Shown here one piece after another: positions 1 through 8,121 of a DNA stretch of 11,176 bases (position 1 is its first letter; every line of letters begins with the position of its first letter). The notes below the pieces were generated by a model. The model saw only the letters and a list, made by a program, of their open reading frames with translations, ran no database searches and was not told the origin of the DNA. This DNA comes from Discostella pseudostelligera (lineage: Eukaryota > Bacillariophyta > Thalassiosirophyceae > Thalassiosirales > Thalassiosiraceae): positions 1-11,176 of the forward strand of contig JALLBK010000525.1 in assembly GCA_036940085.1 (NCBI GenBank), read 5' to 3'. The position numbers and the translations under genes are program-made.

Positions 1-80
1 TGCTCTGATTTGCTGCAATGCACTGCAAAGTAGGGTAGTACATCTAAAGTAACCAAAATGACGTGAATGTAACGTTCCGA

Positions 81-3000
81 CTACAACAATCCAGACTGAA
101 AGTCATGATGATGTCTCATCTTGTCCAATGAATCTGATGTTCGTTTCATATAACTGGGTGCAAATACTAGTTCATCCTCCTCCTGCTCCTGCTGATACTG
201 CTGATTCTTCTTTCCACCAGTATTCTTTAGGCTATTGGATAGCAAGTTCGAGACCAATGGTGCAACGGCGGAGGAGATGGATGATCCAGCTTCGCTAAAT
301 GAATAATATTTACTTTTGGGCTGAGACGATCGTTGGGAGGAGATGGAGGAAGAGGATCGATGAATTGTATTTTCGTATACTGTTGGTGAAATGGTGCTGC
401 TGATGGTGGCGGTGGGATCAGTATATCCTATTATGGAACCGTACGAAGAGTGTGCTGCTGCGGCTATTGACGATGATGCAGACATTGGTGGGTTCACAGC
501 CTCCACAGCCTTGGTTAGAATTGTTCGTTGCTTCGGGGTTAAGAAGTCGTTCCGAAAGCTTAGTGTCATGGGTCTGCCTCTGGCCAAGATTGATTTGCGA
601 ATACTCTCAAATGTCCATTTTCCGACCTCGACGGGTATTCCATCAAATGCAACCAGGCGTGCTGTGTGTTGAGTTAAAGAGCATGCAGTGTTAGAACTCA
701 TTGACCGGCCTACATGTCCATCAAATATGAAAGCGAGGATATCTCATTGGACTTACCACCGATTTGTGGAGGAGTGTTTCCAAACGATGCATCAAAACCA
801 ACACATCCACAAACCAGAACAGCGTCCGCTGGGGTTACCGGAAGGCACACATTTGAAAGAATGCCTTCATTCTGTTGAGCATGTGTCTGTTGAGATATGG
901 ATGCAATTCTTCTGAGTTCCGCTGCGGTTTGGTTCGGACCGCCAACATTTGGTCCGTGATCCGCCGTCATGGCCTCGGTTAGCAGACCAGATTTCGATTC
1001 GTTTGGTACCTTCTGAAATTGCAAGCCAATTTTATTGCCGTAAAATGTAATATGATAAACATTGCCATCGTCGCCTATGGATCGATTATGATGATGAACA
1101 GTGTCTTCGACGTCGTTCAGTGGACATTCAAGTTTTGTAGTAGCAATGCCATTGTCAGTGACTCTTGAACGCGAGGATTCCGAGGCGGAGGATGCCACAT
1201 CCAGCGAAGGCAATGCACGATCGGTAGAGCCCGCTTTTCTATATTCATTTGATTGAGTAGATTGGTGTGTCATTGTCGCTTCTCGCTCTCTGGTGGTGTC
1301 AATGAATCTGGCATTCAAGTTTTGATGAACAATTGGCGAGGCATCTTGATACTGGAAGGCATGATTGTGCAGAACAGGTCGGTGGGTCGAGTCTCTGGTG
1401 TAGTTCATACTATTGACAGCATTTGCATCTCTGTGCCTATCGCCAACATTGTTCAAATAGTTCGGGGTGACTGATTTGGTTTCAGCCTCTGTGGGATCAT
1501 CTTCTGAGTCGTCATCTTTCTCATCCAGTAATGATCTATGATACGTTTCCTTTCCAACTCCGGTTCCTGGGATAGGAGAAAGATCTATCAAGACGTCCTC
1601 TGAATCCTTTTGTGTATCTGGCCTCGGTGGAGACTTGTCAAGGATGGATTTGCCATCATGAATACTACTTGCCTGCACACTACTATCAAGATCGTCCAAA
1701 ATTTCCGAAGGATCGATGCCGTTCAACGTGAGGAATTGATCGCTCAATCTCAATCCAGACATGACATGTTCTTCCAGCTCAATTACCAGCCGTCTCTCTT
1801 CGTCGTTCAATCTATTTTGCCGTGCGAGGGATGCTGTGTCCGGTTGCTGGCTATTGGATGAATGTAAATCATGCTGCTTCTGGTTGGGTAGTGAGTCTGA
1901 TACGGCTTGCTGATCGACCTTTGCTTTCGCTGAAGCGTGAAGTGATCGAACTTCCTTTACTAGAATTTTCTTCTCCCGCTTAGTCTTCTTTAATTCCGTT
2001 TGCGTTGTCTGATGTTCTTCAATAACCTTGGACAATTCTGTTTCTGCCTTAACTGCTCTGGATTCAGCATCTTTGGCACGATGCTCCAGTTCCGCAATGC
2101 GGCCATTTACCGCGTCCTCCCGTTTCGATATCTCGTTGTAATTGTTGTGAATATTATGAAATGCCTTGGAAAGATCATCAAAATTTGTCCCATTCACGTC
2201 GAGATCTTCAATGGTTTCCGTTAAAAAGTCCGAAGGTGCGCTCGCACCTTCTTGTTCGCTGGTGCTGCGGTTCTTGCTGCTCTTCACCAACAATCGAATT
2301 GCTTCGTTCAAATTGATAAATTTCTCCTCCCATTTACGAGCATCCGAAATAGCTGTATTGCGCTGACGTTCTGCTTCATCGGCTCGCAATGACTCCTCGT
2401 ATGCAGAACTTTCCCATCGGAGATTGTTGGATTTCATTTCGTCCAAGTTCTTCCTCAATGAATTCAGTTCATCCCTTGCGGTAGATAACCTCTCGGATTG
2501 TAATTTTGCCATCCACTCTCTTCCCATTTCTTCGGTCCTAGCCTCGAGTACAATACTCTGCCTCTGGAAATTCCGTCTCCTGGAGTGTTGTGATGATCGC
2601 GATGCCGCATCAGAGTCATTATCATCCACGATGTTATTACCCACATCTTCTGACTCACACTCTTCATCATACAACAGCTCAAATCGAAATGTCCCATCAG
2701 GAAACGAACCAATCTCTCGCACCTCGCATCCACCCCTACTACCACTAATTTCACCACTCCCATCACCATTCTTCCACACTCTATCTAAATCAATGCATCC
2801 TCGTGGTTCAACATCATTGGGACTAATGAAATAATACAAGTGAGTCGATGGTTTCAGAACAAAGAAGCGTCGTTTGAAGGTAGGTATATTCTTCCCGAGC
2901 TTTCGTAGGTATCCTGAAAGTGGAGCTGATTTGGCAAATGTGAGTGCGGTACTTTCTGCGGGATGTGTAGGGGTAGTATCTGAATCCACAATGGGAGCTG

Positions 3001-3595
3001 GATGTCGGTGATTGTTTAACAATTCTCTGGCAGCAGTGTAGGGTGTTGGAGCTGGTGTTGTAATCTCGGTGCCCGGAGTGGAGGATACGACACCGCGTAA
3101 TATATTGCTAAAGGGTGTTGAAGCTGCCCATCGCCCAGTTGAGGATGGAGCGTTGTTATTTGTTTCATCGGGAGTTTCTAGTATTCCAACAGCGCCAGGG
3201 GTGGTAATCATTGAGTAATCGAGTGAGTGTGATTGTGGCATTTTTGTTGCACTGGGAGTATTCGCAAATGCTGATGATTGCCGTTGATTTTTGCTCCCCA
3301 CTCCACCTCCTCCTAGTACTAGCACTCTGTTGGATCTCATTTCTGATAATCTAGAATCTTCTGTAAATTGTACATCGGCTCGTCGATTAGTTATTTGTGG
3401 AGTAGTGTCAAGTGTGGCATGTTGTGTCATTTGCGGTGGGAAGTCACCAAAGTTGTTATCTGCGCTACTGTGATATGCATCCCGCTGACGCCGCCGATCG
3501 CCTTCAATGGAATGATATTGTGACGAATGCCGTTCAATGTCTCGTTCATTGTTCATCCATCGAGAATCGGTTGGCAGGGGGTTCTGAGTGCTCAT
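81..3595 (-). CDS. PH domain / coiled-coil / PDZ-like scaffold protein (2 exons)
   Basis: Exon 1 is 3595-757 and exon 2 is 661-81; the GT-AG intron 662-756 (95 nt, donor GTAAGT, branch-like TTCTAAC) splits an Ala codon. The product is 1139 residues. An in-frame TGA lies just upstream of the ATG. Residues about 225-370 form a PH domain: SGYLRK, then KRRFFVL (basic patch of the phosphoinositide-binding beta1-beta2 region) and REWMAKL with the near-invariant PH Trp at 361. An acidic, Ser-rich loop (about 311-343) is inserted in it. Residues about 370-435 and 490-560 are Glu/Lys/Arg-rich with heptad character, likely coiled coil. Residues about 846-990 read as a PDZ fold: GLQF carboxylate-loop equivalent at 857-860, a long insert (about 866-920), then IGARLVAFDGIPV formed across the splice junction. 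The N-terminal 220 residues and the C-terminal Ser-rich tail look disordered. Inferred role: membrane-lipid-binding adaptor. The PH call is firm, PDZ moderate; partners are unknown. Confidence 0.82.
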
Positions 3596-3903
3596 CTCTA
3601 TCTCAAGGTCATGCGTTGAGTGCGACTTTCAGCATTGCTATTTGCCTACCGAGTGCAATATAATAATTGTAGGATCTGAGGGGGGTTGGTTGGGGGGTTG
3701 CTGCGGTTTTAACTAGACATGGTGCGGGGAAACGGAGCTCATGGTCGCTTCTATCTTCCCTTGCTACCGTGCGCGAAACTCTCCACTGGCAAGCGGGCAC
3801 AAAGCGGGCACCTTCCATCCCCCCCTTTAGTTGTCCTAGATATTTTCTTAGGATGCCCCTGTCCGTGCGAGCTTCGAGATTTCTTCCTTCAAGGTGGAAG
3901 AAC

Positions 3904-3915
3904 TTTTGGCGGGAA
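3904..3915 (+). promoter_or_regulatory. E2F/DP-like site TTTTGGCGGGAA
   Basis: The sequence TTTTGGCGGGAA matches the classical E2F/DP binding site TTTGGCGGGAA exactly. It lies about 309 bp upstream of the start of the PH-PDZ gene, in non-coding DNA. Binding is inferred from sequence only. Confidence 0.5.
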
Positions 3916-4054
3916 GACTCAAAAAGAGAAGGTTGATACAAGACGAGAAATACGTATTCTACGAAGGATCATGTAGAATTTGAATTCTTTCTTGTTTCCC
4001 AAATTTAAAAATTAGGAATCAATGTCTATGGAAGTCAACGGAGCACGTATACGA

Positions 4055-4075
4055 TTTTGGCGGGAGGGACACGTG
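4055..4075 (+). promoter_or_regulatory. E2F-like site followed by a G-box
   Basis: TTTTGGCGGGA (4055-4065) is followed after four bases by the palindrome CACGTG (4070-4075), a G-box recognised by bHLH and bZIP factors in other eukaryotes. The pair lies 460 bp or more upstream of the PH-PDZ gene and about 250 bp past the stop of the PLGG1 gene. The same order of elements recurs at 6055-6081 when that region is read on the minus strand. Confidence 0.45.
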
Positions 4076-4323
4076 GCATGAAGCTCGCTCTGTGTCAATT
4101 CATACGGTTCATGTATTGCCATACAACCGATAATGATTCTCCTCGAGAGGATGTCACAATAAGCCTGTTCTGATGAAGATAATCTTTCTGACGCAAACAT
4201 TCTTAAAATATCCAGCATCAGCAAAGAGTAAAGCAATATATCCAATAGAAGTTACAGGTTGACGATAACCTGATTGCTTGCTCCACGACAAACGACATTG
4301 CCTATTTCCATGAGCATCGCACC

Positions 4324-5913
4324 TCATTCACCTCCAACTATGTTTGTCAAGCATTCTTTCACAGCAGGAATGGACACCAACGCCGAGGCGCAAATAGCCG
4401 TCAAAACCATGTTGATTGCCGCGAATGGAAATGCATCCTTCTCTGGCATCATAGCCGCCACTCCAAGTCCTTGACCTGCTGCACCCATTCCCAAACCCCT
4501 ACTCACAGGATCATCGATTCTCAAGAGATTCAAAATGTCTCGGCCAACTGTAGCAGCAAAGATGCCAGTTAACACTACCACACTTGCTGCAATGGCAATA
4601 TCTCCCTCAAGCATTTGGGTGATAACGATGGCCAATCCAGTGGTAACGTTGCGAGTTAGAAGTGATAGCCGGACAGCAGCACTGGCCCCGATATTCAGTA
4701 AGCGAACATACCACGCAGTACCAAAGAGTCCGCCGACACTAGAGCACATCATGGCTAAAATAACAACAGGGAGGTTTTCGGCCATAATCTTCTTGCGACT
4801 GTACATGGGTATCGCAAGACACCCCACTGCCGGCCCGAGTAAGAAGAGGAGCAAATCTCCTGCTCCCGCTTTCGTAGGCGAGAGAGATCCTGCCTTGTAT
4901 GTTTTTAGCACTTTTTCGAATGTAGTTCCAGTAACGAGTGCACTAATTTGAGTCAATGCAAGTGTGCCTGCCGTCGCTGTGACTAGAGGATGAACAATTT
5001 TTGTGAAGTTTGTAGGAAGACGTGCTCCAAAGACGTACGAGAAGACAGTGCCAAAGATCATGAAGACTGTTGAAAGTGGTGTGGCATAATTGCTGTTTCG
5101 ACGAGAGGCAGCCATGCTGATAGCGCCAGATAGCACAGTTCCCTGGAGGAAGAACTTGAAAGTCTCTTCGGTAAATGGTTTGGGCGGAGGGGGAGGTGGT
5201 GCTACTGCAGTTGCCGCCACGTTCCTCTTCTTATTATTCTTAGTCGGCGGATCGACCACCTTCGCTTCCACTAATCCCTGAGCACTCCTCACACCAAGGA
5301 CCAAGTACGATGTAGTCGTCATGGTAAATCCAAATCCCAATACAATCAACGAAAGTACCTTCAACAAATCCAAGGTCGATCCAATACTTGGTGCCAGTGG
5401 TAACATTGCCAAACCAGGCACGAACATTACTGGAAGCCACTTTGTTAATAAGTTCGTCCCGGGTGTTAATAGTTGAGCTACATTATCTCCCGTGCCGCTG
5501 AACATCGCTTCGGCAAGGACCAGGGTGGCGAACGTAAGGATGGTAGAACCCAGCATGGAAGGAAAGTTAATGTTGTTGGCGCGAAAGATTTTATTGAGCA
5601 CAATTTGCAAGACAGTGAAGAAGGTGGCGCCCATAATCTCGTTGGTCTTGGGAATGTCCACATTTCCACCGCCATCTCCACCACGATAGGAGGTTATAAT
5701 ATTGCATTCATCGATGGAGGTTACGGTGGATGACACATCAGCCGAGCCGACATACCCAGCAAGATCTTTGGTCAGAGCTGCGTCATGCTTCGGCGTCGGA
5801 ACGGTAATACGTCCAGATGATCGGTAATAGCCGCGATTACTGCGAGGGCGGAAGGTCGATGCATCGACACTTGCAGTTAGGAGGATCGCCGAAAGGAGGT
5901 GAATCTTCATCAT
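4324..5913 (-). CDS. PLGG1: Plastidal glycolate/glycerate translocator, PLGG1-like (LrgA-LrgB fusion)
   Basis: This intronless 529-residue protein matches the plant plastid inner-envelope PLGG1 family (about 500 residues), which exchanges photorespiratory glycolate for glycerate. Residues 1-19 form an ER signal peptide. ASTFRP at 18-23 resembles the ASAFAP motif with a Phe just after the cleavage site, indicating a bipartite presequence for the complex plastid. Residues about 92-215 form the LrgA-like half (NNINFPSMLGS, FVPGLAMLPLA). A linker with a run of prolines at 239-244 follows. Residues about 250-520 form the LrgB-like half, with several membrane segments, RNVTTGLAIVI, VVLTGIFAATVGRDIL and RGLGMGAAGQGLGVAAM. 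The end, IPAVKECLTNIVGG, is close to the plant C-terminus. The usual LrgB His in the (A/S)HG motif is Gln here. The start is the first of a tandem ATGATG pair with A at -3. It shares an upstream region with the divergent CIA30 gene. Family assignment is strong; substrate is by family. Confidence 0.9.
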   Translation of the reverse strand: MMKIHLLSAILLTASVDASTFRPRSNRGYYRSSGRITVPTPKHDAALTKDLAGYVGSADVSSTVTSIDECNIITSYRGGDGGGNVDIPKTNEIMGATFFTVLQIVLNKIFRANNINFPSMLGSTILTFATLVLAEAMFSGTGDNVAQLLTPGTNLLTKWLPVMFVPGLAMLPLAPSIGSTLDLLKVLSLIVLGFGFTMTTTSYLVLGVRSAQGLVEAKVVDPPTKNNKKRNVAATAVAPPPPPPKPFTEETFKFFLQGTVLSGAISMAASRRNSNYATPLSTVFMIFGTVFSYVFGARLPTNFTKIVHPLVTATAGTLALTQISALVTGTTFEKVLKTYKAGSLSPTKAGAGDLLLFLLGPAVGCLAIPMYSRKKIMAENLPVVILAMMCSSVGGLFGTAWYVRLLNIGASAAVRLSLLTRNVTTGLAIVITQMLEGDIAIAASVVVLTGIFAATVGRDILNLLRIDDPVSRGLGMGAAGQGLGVAAMMPEKDAFPFAAINMVLTAICASALVSIPAVKECLTNIVGGE

Positions 5914-6268
5914 TGTCAGCGTCGGATTATGGTCGACGCTATCACCATCACCATGGTGTCAATGTTGTTGTTGGGGTTGATGGCATCGCGCGGAGAGAGA
6001 ACGAACACGTCACTGCTGCATCCCGCCAAAACTCAAGATCCGCCAATCTCCCTCCACGTGGATCCTTGACCCCGCCAAAAATCTTTGAATTTGTCCTCCA
6101 CGCACCATTCAGCAACAGCGTGCGATACCAAGCGACAAGAACAACATAGCTTTTAGCTCATCGTCATCGATCAATTCAATTGTTATTGTCGGTGCGGCGG
6201 CTAGTAGAGATTGCCGTATGCACTCCCTATTGTCTTCTCCATACTTCTTCATATTATTGATTGTAACC
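5914..6268. promoter_or_regulatory. Divergent promoter between the PLGG1-like and CIA30-like genes
   Basis: These 355 bases separate two start codons pointing away from each other. The region contains the E2F/CCAAT/G-box cluster at 6021-6081 and no other supportable gene. An open frame runs through part of it on the plus strand but looks like antisense shadow of the PLGG1 presequence plus promoter DNA. An alternative upstream ATG of the CIA30 gene lies at 6218. Confidence 0.6.
6021..6081 (-). promoter_or_regulatory. Cluster of two E2F-like sites, CCAAT box and G-box
   Basis: Within 61 bases there are an E2F-like site on the minus strand (6021-6031, TTTTGGCGGGA), a CCAAT pentamer on the plus strand (6043-6047), a G-box CACGTG (6055-6060) and a second E2F-like site on the minus strand (6070-6081, TTTTTGGCGGGG). 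The cluster lies 108-168 bp upstream of the PLGG1-like start and about 190-250 bp upstream of the CIA30-like start, so it could serve both. E2F sites next to CCAAT boxes are common in cell-cycle promoters of animals and plants; function here is inferred. Confidence 0.5.
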
Positions 6269-7014
6269 ATGGGTCAAGTGATTCGGGCAGCTCGTTACGA
6301 TAGAGCGGCTAATGAGAGCAATGCAATATGTAAGTAAGATTCATCATTGACGGTTGACGGTAGAGTTCGCATTACTGTATCACGTCGACTGAATTACATC
6401 CTAATAGGTTTTCTATTATTCTTCATCAATTGACAGCCAGTTTGAAATTTCTAGGTCAACCTATGAAATGGCATCGACTGGATGATGGTGTAATGGGAGG
6501 GCAGAGTGAGACGATACTCTCCGAAGCTCATGAACAAGGATCCGCTCCCTCCGACGAGCTTCATTTCACCGGACAAATAAATACACAGGGAGGTGGATTT
6601 TGCAGTATTCGATCTCCCATCGAAGGTGGATTGCCATCGAATACATCCGCCATTCGAGTTCGGTATGTCGGTGATGGTAAAACATACAAAGTGCTATTCT
6701 CAGATGGTAATCAATCTGCCTTTGGGCCAAGTAGACGGAGTCCGTCGTGGCAGCACGATCTTCCAACAAAGGAGGGAGTAGAAGAAACAACCACAATACG
6801 ATTGGATTTATTAATACCTTCGCTCCAGGGAGGAGCAGTGGAAACGGAAATGAAACTAGATCCTACCAAAGTTCAACAAATTGGTTTCATGCTTTCATTG
6901 AAGTTGAGTAGTGGAGCGAGCAATCCTATGGAAACATTTGGTTGTGGGATCTTTCCGTTTTCGTTGAAAGTGCGTTCTATTGAAGTAGTCAGTGCTGATG
7001 AGATCGCTAAATAA
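6269..7014 (+). CDS. CIA30 (NDUFAF1)-domain protein, complex assembly factor family (2 exons)
   Basis: Exon 1 is 6269-6329 and exon 2 is 6437-7014; the 107-nt intron has donor GTAAGT, branch-like TCCTAAT and acceptor TTGACAG. An earlier AG at 6406-6407 would give an early stop, which supports the chosen acceptor. The product is 212 residues. From about residue 32 it matches the CIA30 domain: WHRLDDGVMGGQS, LHFTGQI, GGGFCSIRS, VGDGKTYKV and the closing FGCGIFPFSLKVRSIEV. Family members include NDUFAF1, an assembly factor of mitochondrial complex I, and photosynthetic relatives. The start ATGG has a strong context (ACC before it). An in-frame ATG at 6218 (weaker context) would add 17 residues including the hydrophobic FFILLIVTM, which could act as a signal or anchor. 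No clear mitochondrial presequence is seen from the 6269 start, so location is unresolved. Convergent with the next gene, 84 bp apart. Confidence 0.82.
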
Positions 7015-7098
7015 GATATTCGTGGCAGCAGCATCGATACCGTCATCGAAATATGTAATGTGTCAACCTGTACTCCGATTCGATAGTGAATTAAATAA

Positions 7099-7714
7099 TC
7101 ATTCGTCACTTAGTTCCAAACCCCAAACTTCCAAAGAATAAATGACAATTCTTCCATAGAAATCTGTGCCTTTCCCAAATTCAATTCTTAATGCAGTGCA
7201 AGGATTTTTCTCGTTTGAAATCATGTCCTCATCTGCATGAAATATCTGAACTTCATTCGTCTCTCTTGGATCCATAAATATTTCTTCCAACTCTTCCCAT
7301 TCTTCATCATTGTCACTTTGATCAGAATCATTATTATTATGTAGACGTTTCTTTTTATAAACAATACAATCCATTCCAACAAATCCTCCTTGAAATTGAA
7401 CTCGTATTTCGCGCACAAGGACTAGACGTCGGAAGTGGATTTCGTAGTAGGCCATTGGATTGCTTCCTTCCGATGGAGCCGATTTCCAAGCATCCATTGA
7501 TTGACTATCAAGAGCATGTTGTGGTCCGAATTTACGTGTATCATGCTGCCATGTTGATGACGCTCTAACGTTTAATAATGATTACGACCAACTCGGTTAG
7601 GTTCTCTCGAGCAAAATAGAGAGACGACCCAATTTTTCATGTTACTGGATCTTACCTGGCGGATGTTCCTTTGGTTGGGCAGCTCAGCTTCACTATCTCT
7701 TGCTCTATATCCAT
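7099..7714 (-). CDS. NR2C2AP-like protein (discoidin-like galactose-binding fold, 2 exons)
   Basis: Exon 1 is 7714-7656 and exon 2 is 7564-7099; the 91-nt intron 7565-7655 has donor CAG|GTAAGA, branch-like ACCTAAC and acceptor GTTAG, and splits an Arg codon. Without exon 1 the protein would lack its conserved N-terminus. The 174-residue product resembles the small human protein NR2C2AP (nuclear receptor 2C2-associated protein): LSCPTKGTSARASS, the DTRKFGPQHALD segment encoded just after the junction, VQFQGGF at 75-81, and TDFYGRIVIYSLEVWG near the end. The fold is expected to be an F5/8-type-C-like beta sandwich. An Asp/Glu/Asn-rich stretch (about 95-115) is inserted in the middle. An in-frame ATG at 7735 would add seven residues; 7714 has the better context (A at -3, G at +4). 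The human partner is a nuclear receptor that diatoms lack, so the role here is unknown and likely older. Confidence 0.8.
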
Positions 7715-8121
7715 TGTATTGTACTGAGCGTCCATCCGAGTGTCGATCTCCTATCACCGATTACCTATCACCGATCATCGCCTTGTGGTTGGTACGAGTA
7801 GAGCCTAAACTAAAATCATACCGAGTACTCTATCTATCTACGGAGTCGGCGGCCGCGGCGGCGGAGAGAGGATGGAATGTGGAGATTGTGGTCACGGTGG
7901 ACGGACGGAAGGACAGATGGAGTTGCCGTCGAATCTTTAGCGTATCGTTCGTACAATACGCTCTCAGTACGTATTTGACACCTCCACACCAAACATCAAG
8001 CAACGCAAAACATCATAATATCACTTCGACCACAACATTATTTACAATCAAATCTTTCTCGATAGGCTCCATCTCCGTCGGGACCTCTACTGCATTCGCC
8101 TCCCTCCTAGTATCGTAACCA
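7715..8121. promoter_or_regulatory. Divergent promoter between the NR2C2AP-like gene and the lumen-protein gene
   Basis: This 407-base region holds a 12-base direct repeat CCTATCACCGAT (7750-7761 and 7764-7775), a GC-rich run around 7848-7865 and an inverted repeat AGCGTAT / ATACGCT (7939-7945 and 7956-7962). No E2F-like site of the type seen elsewhere in the window is present. A 159-codon open frame on the plus strand (7639-8118) crosses it but overlaps the exon 1 and intron of the NR2C2AP-like gene and shows no domain. Confidence 0.55.

Larger units (their letters stand above)
3596..4323. other. Intergenic region: promoter/5' region of the PH-PDZ gene and 3' flank of the PLGG1 gene
   Basis: This 728-base stretch lies between two genes that both run on the minus strand. 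I see no supportable gene in it. It holds a G-rich mirror-symmetric tract (3680-3697), a direct repeat AAGCGGGCAC (3791-3800 and 3802-3811), two E2F-like sites (3904-3915, 4055-4065), a G-box (4070-4075) and a small inverted repeat (4255-4272) 52 nt past the stop of the PLGG1 gene. The open frames here either begin at TTG or have no recognisable protein features. Confidence 0.6.

Noticed and set aside
2424..2834. 136-codon plus-strand open frame inside the PH-PDZ gene
   Set aside because: Antisense shadow of the PH-domain coding exon, which has clear domain support on the other strand.
3609..3941. 110-codon minus-strand open frame upstream of the PH-PDZ gene
   Set aside because: It starts at TTG, covers the G-rich tract, the 11-base-period repeat and an E2F-like site, and has no recognisable protein feature.
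3719..3976. 85-codon plus-strand open frame with ATG
   Set aside because: No domain, no clear promoter of its own, and it spans regulatory-looking repeats; it is best seen as chance.
4012..4245. 77-codon minus-strand open frame
   Set aside because: TTG start and no homology; it lies in the 3' flank of the PLGG1-like gene.
4255..4272. Inverted repeat CAGGTT-6-AACCTG after the PLGG1-like stop
   Set aside because: Only six base pairs with no U-tract; eukaryotic genes do not use such terminators, so I do not call one.
4535..4951. 138-codon plus-strand open frame inside the PLGG1-like gene
   Set aside because: Antisense shadow of a membrane transporter exon with strong family support.
6401..6407. 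Alternative acceptor CTAATAG for the CIA30 intron
   Set aside because: Splicing there leads to an in-frame TGA after eight codons; the acceptor at 6435-6436 keeps the frame into the CIA30 domain.
7639..8118. 159-codon open frame on the plus strand with an ATG start
   Set aside because: It runs antisense through exon 1 and the intron of the NR2C2AP-like gene and then through a promoter region; composition is irregular and no domain is visible.
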